Shown one piece after another: positions 25,998-28,048 of a DNA stretch of 28,048 nucleotides. How positions within the stretch are numbered: position 1 is the stretch's first letter; each line of letters opens with the position of its first letter. The stretch spans positions 68,081 to 96,128 of the forward strand of contig NW_014577184.1 in assembly GCF_000485595.1 (NCBI RefSeq). The letters are read 5' to 3'. The position numbers and the translations under genes are program-made. The notes below the pieces were generated by a model. The model saw only the letters and a list, made by a program, of their open reading frames with translations. It did no database searches and was not told where the DNA came from. This DNA is from Priapulus caudatus. Taxonomy: Eukaryota; Priapulida; Priapulimorpha; Priapulimorphida; Priapulidae.

Positions 25998-26794
25998 CCC
26001 GCGCCGCCACGTTCGCGCCCTGGTGGACGAGCGCCTCGACGCAGGCCGCGTGGCCGGCGAACGCGGCGAGGTCGCAAGCTGTTCGCTTGTTGCGGTCCTC
26101 GGCGTCGACGTTCGCGAAGAATCCGACGAGCGCGGAGAGCGCCTTCGCGTGTCCGCGGAACGCGGCGAGATGCAGCGGCGTTGTCGCCGTCGCGTCGTCG
26201 CCGACGTCGATCAGGTCGGCGGCCGCTGCCGCGAGCAGCGTCTGCAGCACAAAGCGCTGCCCTCTGGCGGCGGCGTAGTGCAGCGGCACGCGGCCCAGCT
26301 TGTCAGCGCGCGCGTGGTCGCCGCCGGAACTCACGAGGAGATCCAAGCACTCGATGCTGCCGCCGCACGCCGCCGCGTGCACGACCGTGCGGCCGCAGTC
26401 GTCCGCCGCGTCCAGGTCGAAGCCGACCTCGAGCAGCTTGCGGCAGCAGTCGGCGTAGCCGGCGAGCGCGGCCATGTGCAGCGGCTGCATGCCTGCCGCC
26501 CCCCGCCGCCGCGCGTCCGCACCGTTGCTCAGCAGCGTGTTGATGAGCAGCTCGTGGCCGTGTCGCGCGGCGATGTGCAGCGGCGTGTTGTCGTCGCGGT
26601 CGAGCGCGTCGACGACACCGCCGGCGTTGATGAGCGTCTGCGAGCGCGTGAAGCGGCCGTGGATCGCGGTCATGTGCAGCGGCGTGCGGCCGTCGCGGCT
26701 CTGCACGTTCGCGTCGGCTCCCTCGTTGACGAGCAGCTGCAGGCACATGCCGCCGTGCGTCGATGCCGCGGCCAGGTGCAGCGGAGTCTGCCCC
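25998..26794 (-). pseudogene. ANKRD28: Out-of-order clean copy of the large ankyrin exon (5' part)
   Basis: An uninterrupted frame with eight ankyrin repeats: [125 protein letters not shown] and CDLAAFAGHAACVEALVHQG. The acceptor (CGCCTGCAG) is at 26795-26796 and its phase fits the exon at 21297, not anything upstream. It duplicates about 18690-19790 but lies 5' of exons that should precede it, and it ends without a clear donor at about 25998. It lacks about 220 bases (two repeats) present in the other copy. It may be a polished contig placed wrongly, or a real partial duplication; I favour misplacement. Confidence 0.85.
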
Positions 26795-26990
26795 CTGCAG
26801 GCGAGATAGAGAGAGAATGAGGGGAGAAGCACAGATCTAGAGGGGAAGGTGAAGAGAGAACGAGAGGTGGAGAGTTGACAAGCAGCTGCAGGCACATGCC
26901 GCCGTGCGTCGCCGCCCCCTGCAGGTGAAGCGGCGTCTGCCCCCTGCAGGTGATAGAGAGAGGAGAGAGAATGAGCGGGAGAGCGCAGAG
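26795..26990 (-). repeat. 149-bp partial tandem duplication of the exon start
   Basis: Upstream (- sense) of the real acceptor (exon start 26794) lies another acceptor with an exon start at 26943: GGGGCAGACGCCGCTTCACC, then after 25 bases a second CTGCAG (exon-like start at 26918), then GGCGGCATGTGCCTGCAGCT and GTCAAC, after which intron-type pyrimidine sequence returns. So TPLHL and THGGMCLQLLVN are each encoded twice, 149 bp apart, in different frames. Confidence 0.85.
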
Positions 26991-28048
26991 TGGTGTAGGG
27001 TACAAAAAGGTTAGCACACACACAACAATTGTGCTGTTAAGTAACTGAACGATGGCCAGAGTACAGGCTGTTACTACCCCCTGGTATATATATAGATAAC
27101 CATCAACTAAACAACAGCATCCAAATACAGGTACCTAAATCGTAGCCACAATACCTGCTCGCTTCTACTATACCTGCGTGAAACGTGGATTGCTGCCGAC
27201 GTGAAACACTCGTCCAGGCTGGAGGCTAACAATGACGTGCACTAACGAGTACAAGTAAGTGGCTAGTTGTGATGGATGTGATGAATCTTCTGGCTGAAAT
27301 ATGCAGGTACATGATTTAGAATCTCTAAGGATGGACAATCCAAAAATAAATAAAACAAGTTAATCTTTACATCCGATCAACTTCTTTCATTATCTGTGGC
27401 TTAGTGTGGGTTGTTGATAAAAGAATGTAATCCGACACGAGCCATTGATAATTGAAGGTGAATATCATGCATAATCATAGATGCAGTGACCATCCCAATT
27501 TTCGTTTTGGATTTCACTCTAGACGCATGAGAGTGTCATGATCCACATCACCCCCCAAGAGGCATGAGAGAGCCTCAAGGAGCCCTCCACATCCCTTTTA
27601 AAGTGATTTAAGTGGAGCCTCCATCATGCCTCTAAGGTTGATATGGACGCAGAAAAGACCCCTTAATGGTGTCGCTAGGAGTCCATTAGTACGTCCTCCT
27701 GGGCCTTCAAATCTGAAAGCTGGTTAATGTAGCTAGCATCATACCCAGCGCCTACCCCAACTGGGCTTCTCCTCTATTTGCACCGCCTACCCCTCTGTCC
27801 TCCTCCCTCATTCTCTCCATCACCAATCCCACATCTAGTACTCCTCCCCTCTGGCGCTTGCCCTCTCTCATTCTCTCAGCACCATCCAACTCTGGTAAAC
27901 TCCTCCCCTATCTGCGCTGCGCCATCTCATCCTCATCACCAATCCACTCTGCTCCTCCACTCCGCGCCTTGCCCTCGTCAATTCCATCCGCCCCATCCCA
28001 CTCTGTGCTCCCCCCTCTGCGCTTGCCCTCTCATTTCTCAGCACCATC
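26991..28048 (-). repeat. Inverted, error-rich copy of 19990-20920
   Basis: Starts with GTACAAAAAGGTTAGCA, the reverse complement of TGCTAACCTTTTTGTAC near 20900-20917, and follows that segment backwards: ACATCCG(C)ATCAACTT (27369), AGAATGTAATCCGAC (27423), CCCAATTTTCGTT (27494), CCCCAAGAGG (27553), GGTTAATG (27722), ACTGGGCTTCTCCTC (27759), then the 53-bp minisatellite to the window end. It differs by many short insertions, the longest around 27560-27640. No gene. Confidence 0.88.

Overview
The window is nuclear DNA from an animal, probably a marine or other aquatic invertebrate. Evidence: GC-rich coding exons with GT/AG borders sit in AT-rich introns full of minisatellites, microsatellites and short inverted-repeat transposons, and both recognisable genes are conserved metazoan genes. 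I cannot name the species or phylum. I see no bacterial operon, rRNA, convincing tRNA or CRISPR array.

Two genes face each other tail to tail. On the + strand, 4698-13027 holds the last seven exons of SDHA, the flavoprotein subunit of succinate dehydrogenase (310 codons, ending at a TAG). On the - strand, 25609 down to 17364 holds the middle and C-terminal part of an ANKRD28/44/52-type ankyrin protein, the regulatory ankyrin subunit of protein phosphatase 6. Four clean exons (25488-25609, 24670-24826, 23556-23639, 21297-21454) join in phase to one very large terminal exon (17364-19790). Between the genes (13028-17363) there is no recognised gene, only repeats.

The structure is disturbed at both ends and in the large ankyrin exon. 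At the left end (about 285-452) the SDHA exon that should precede 4698 lies on the opposite strand and carries single-base insertions and deletions, next to an inverted copy of the same 30-bp minisatellite that precedes the 4698 exon. At the right end (25998-26794) a clean second copy of the 5' part of the large ankyrin exon sits out of gene order, upstream of exons that should come before it, and it lacks about two ankyrin repeats. It is followed by an inverted, error-rich copy (26991-28048) of 19990-20920. Three stretches (1-2650 in large part, about 17590-19990, and 26991-28048) carry scattered one-base indels typical of unpolished long-read gap filling. The most economical reading is a hybrid assembly with raw-read fills and misjoins; real inversions or duplications are the alternative.

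The best biological signals are three tandem duplications that each span an exon/intron border (SDHA 5455-5766, SDHA 12704-13000, ankyrin 26795-26990), a dense set of non-autonomous DNA transposons in the ankyrin introns (including one hAT-like element with a perfect 8-bp target duplication), and a roughly 230-bp dispersed repeat present three times. I did not find a new gene system.
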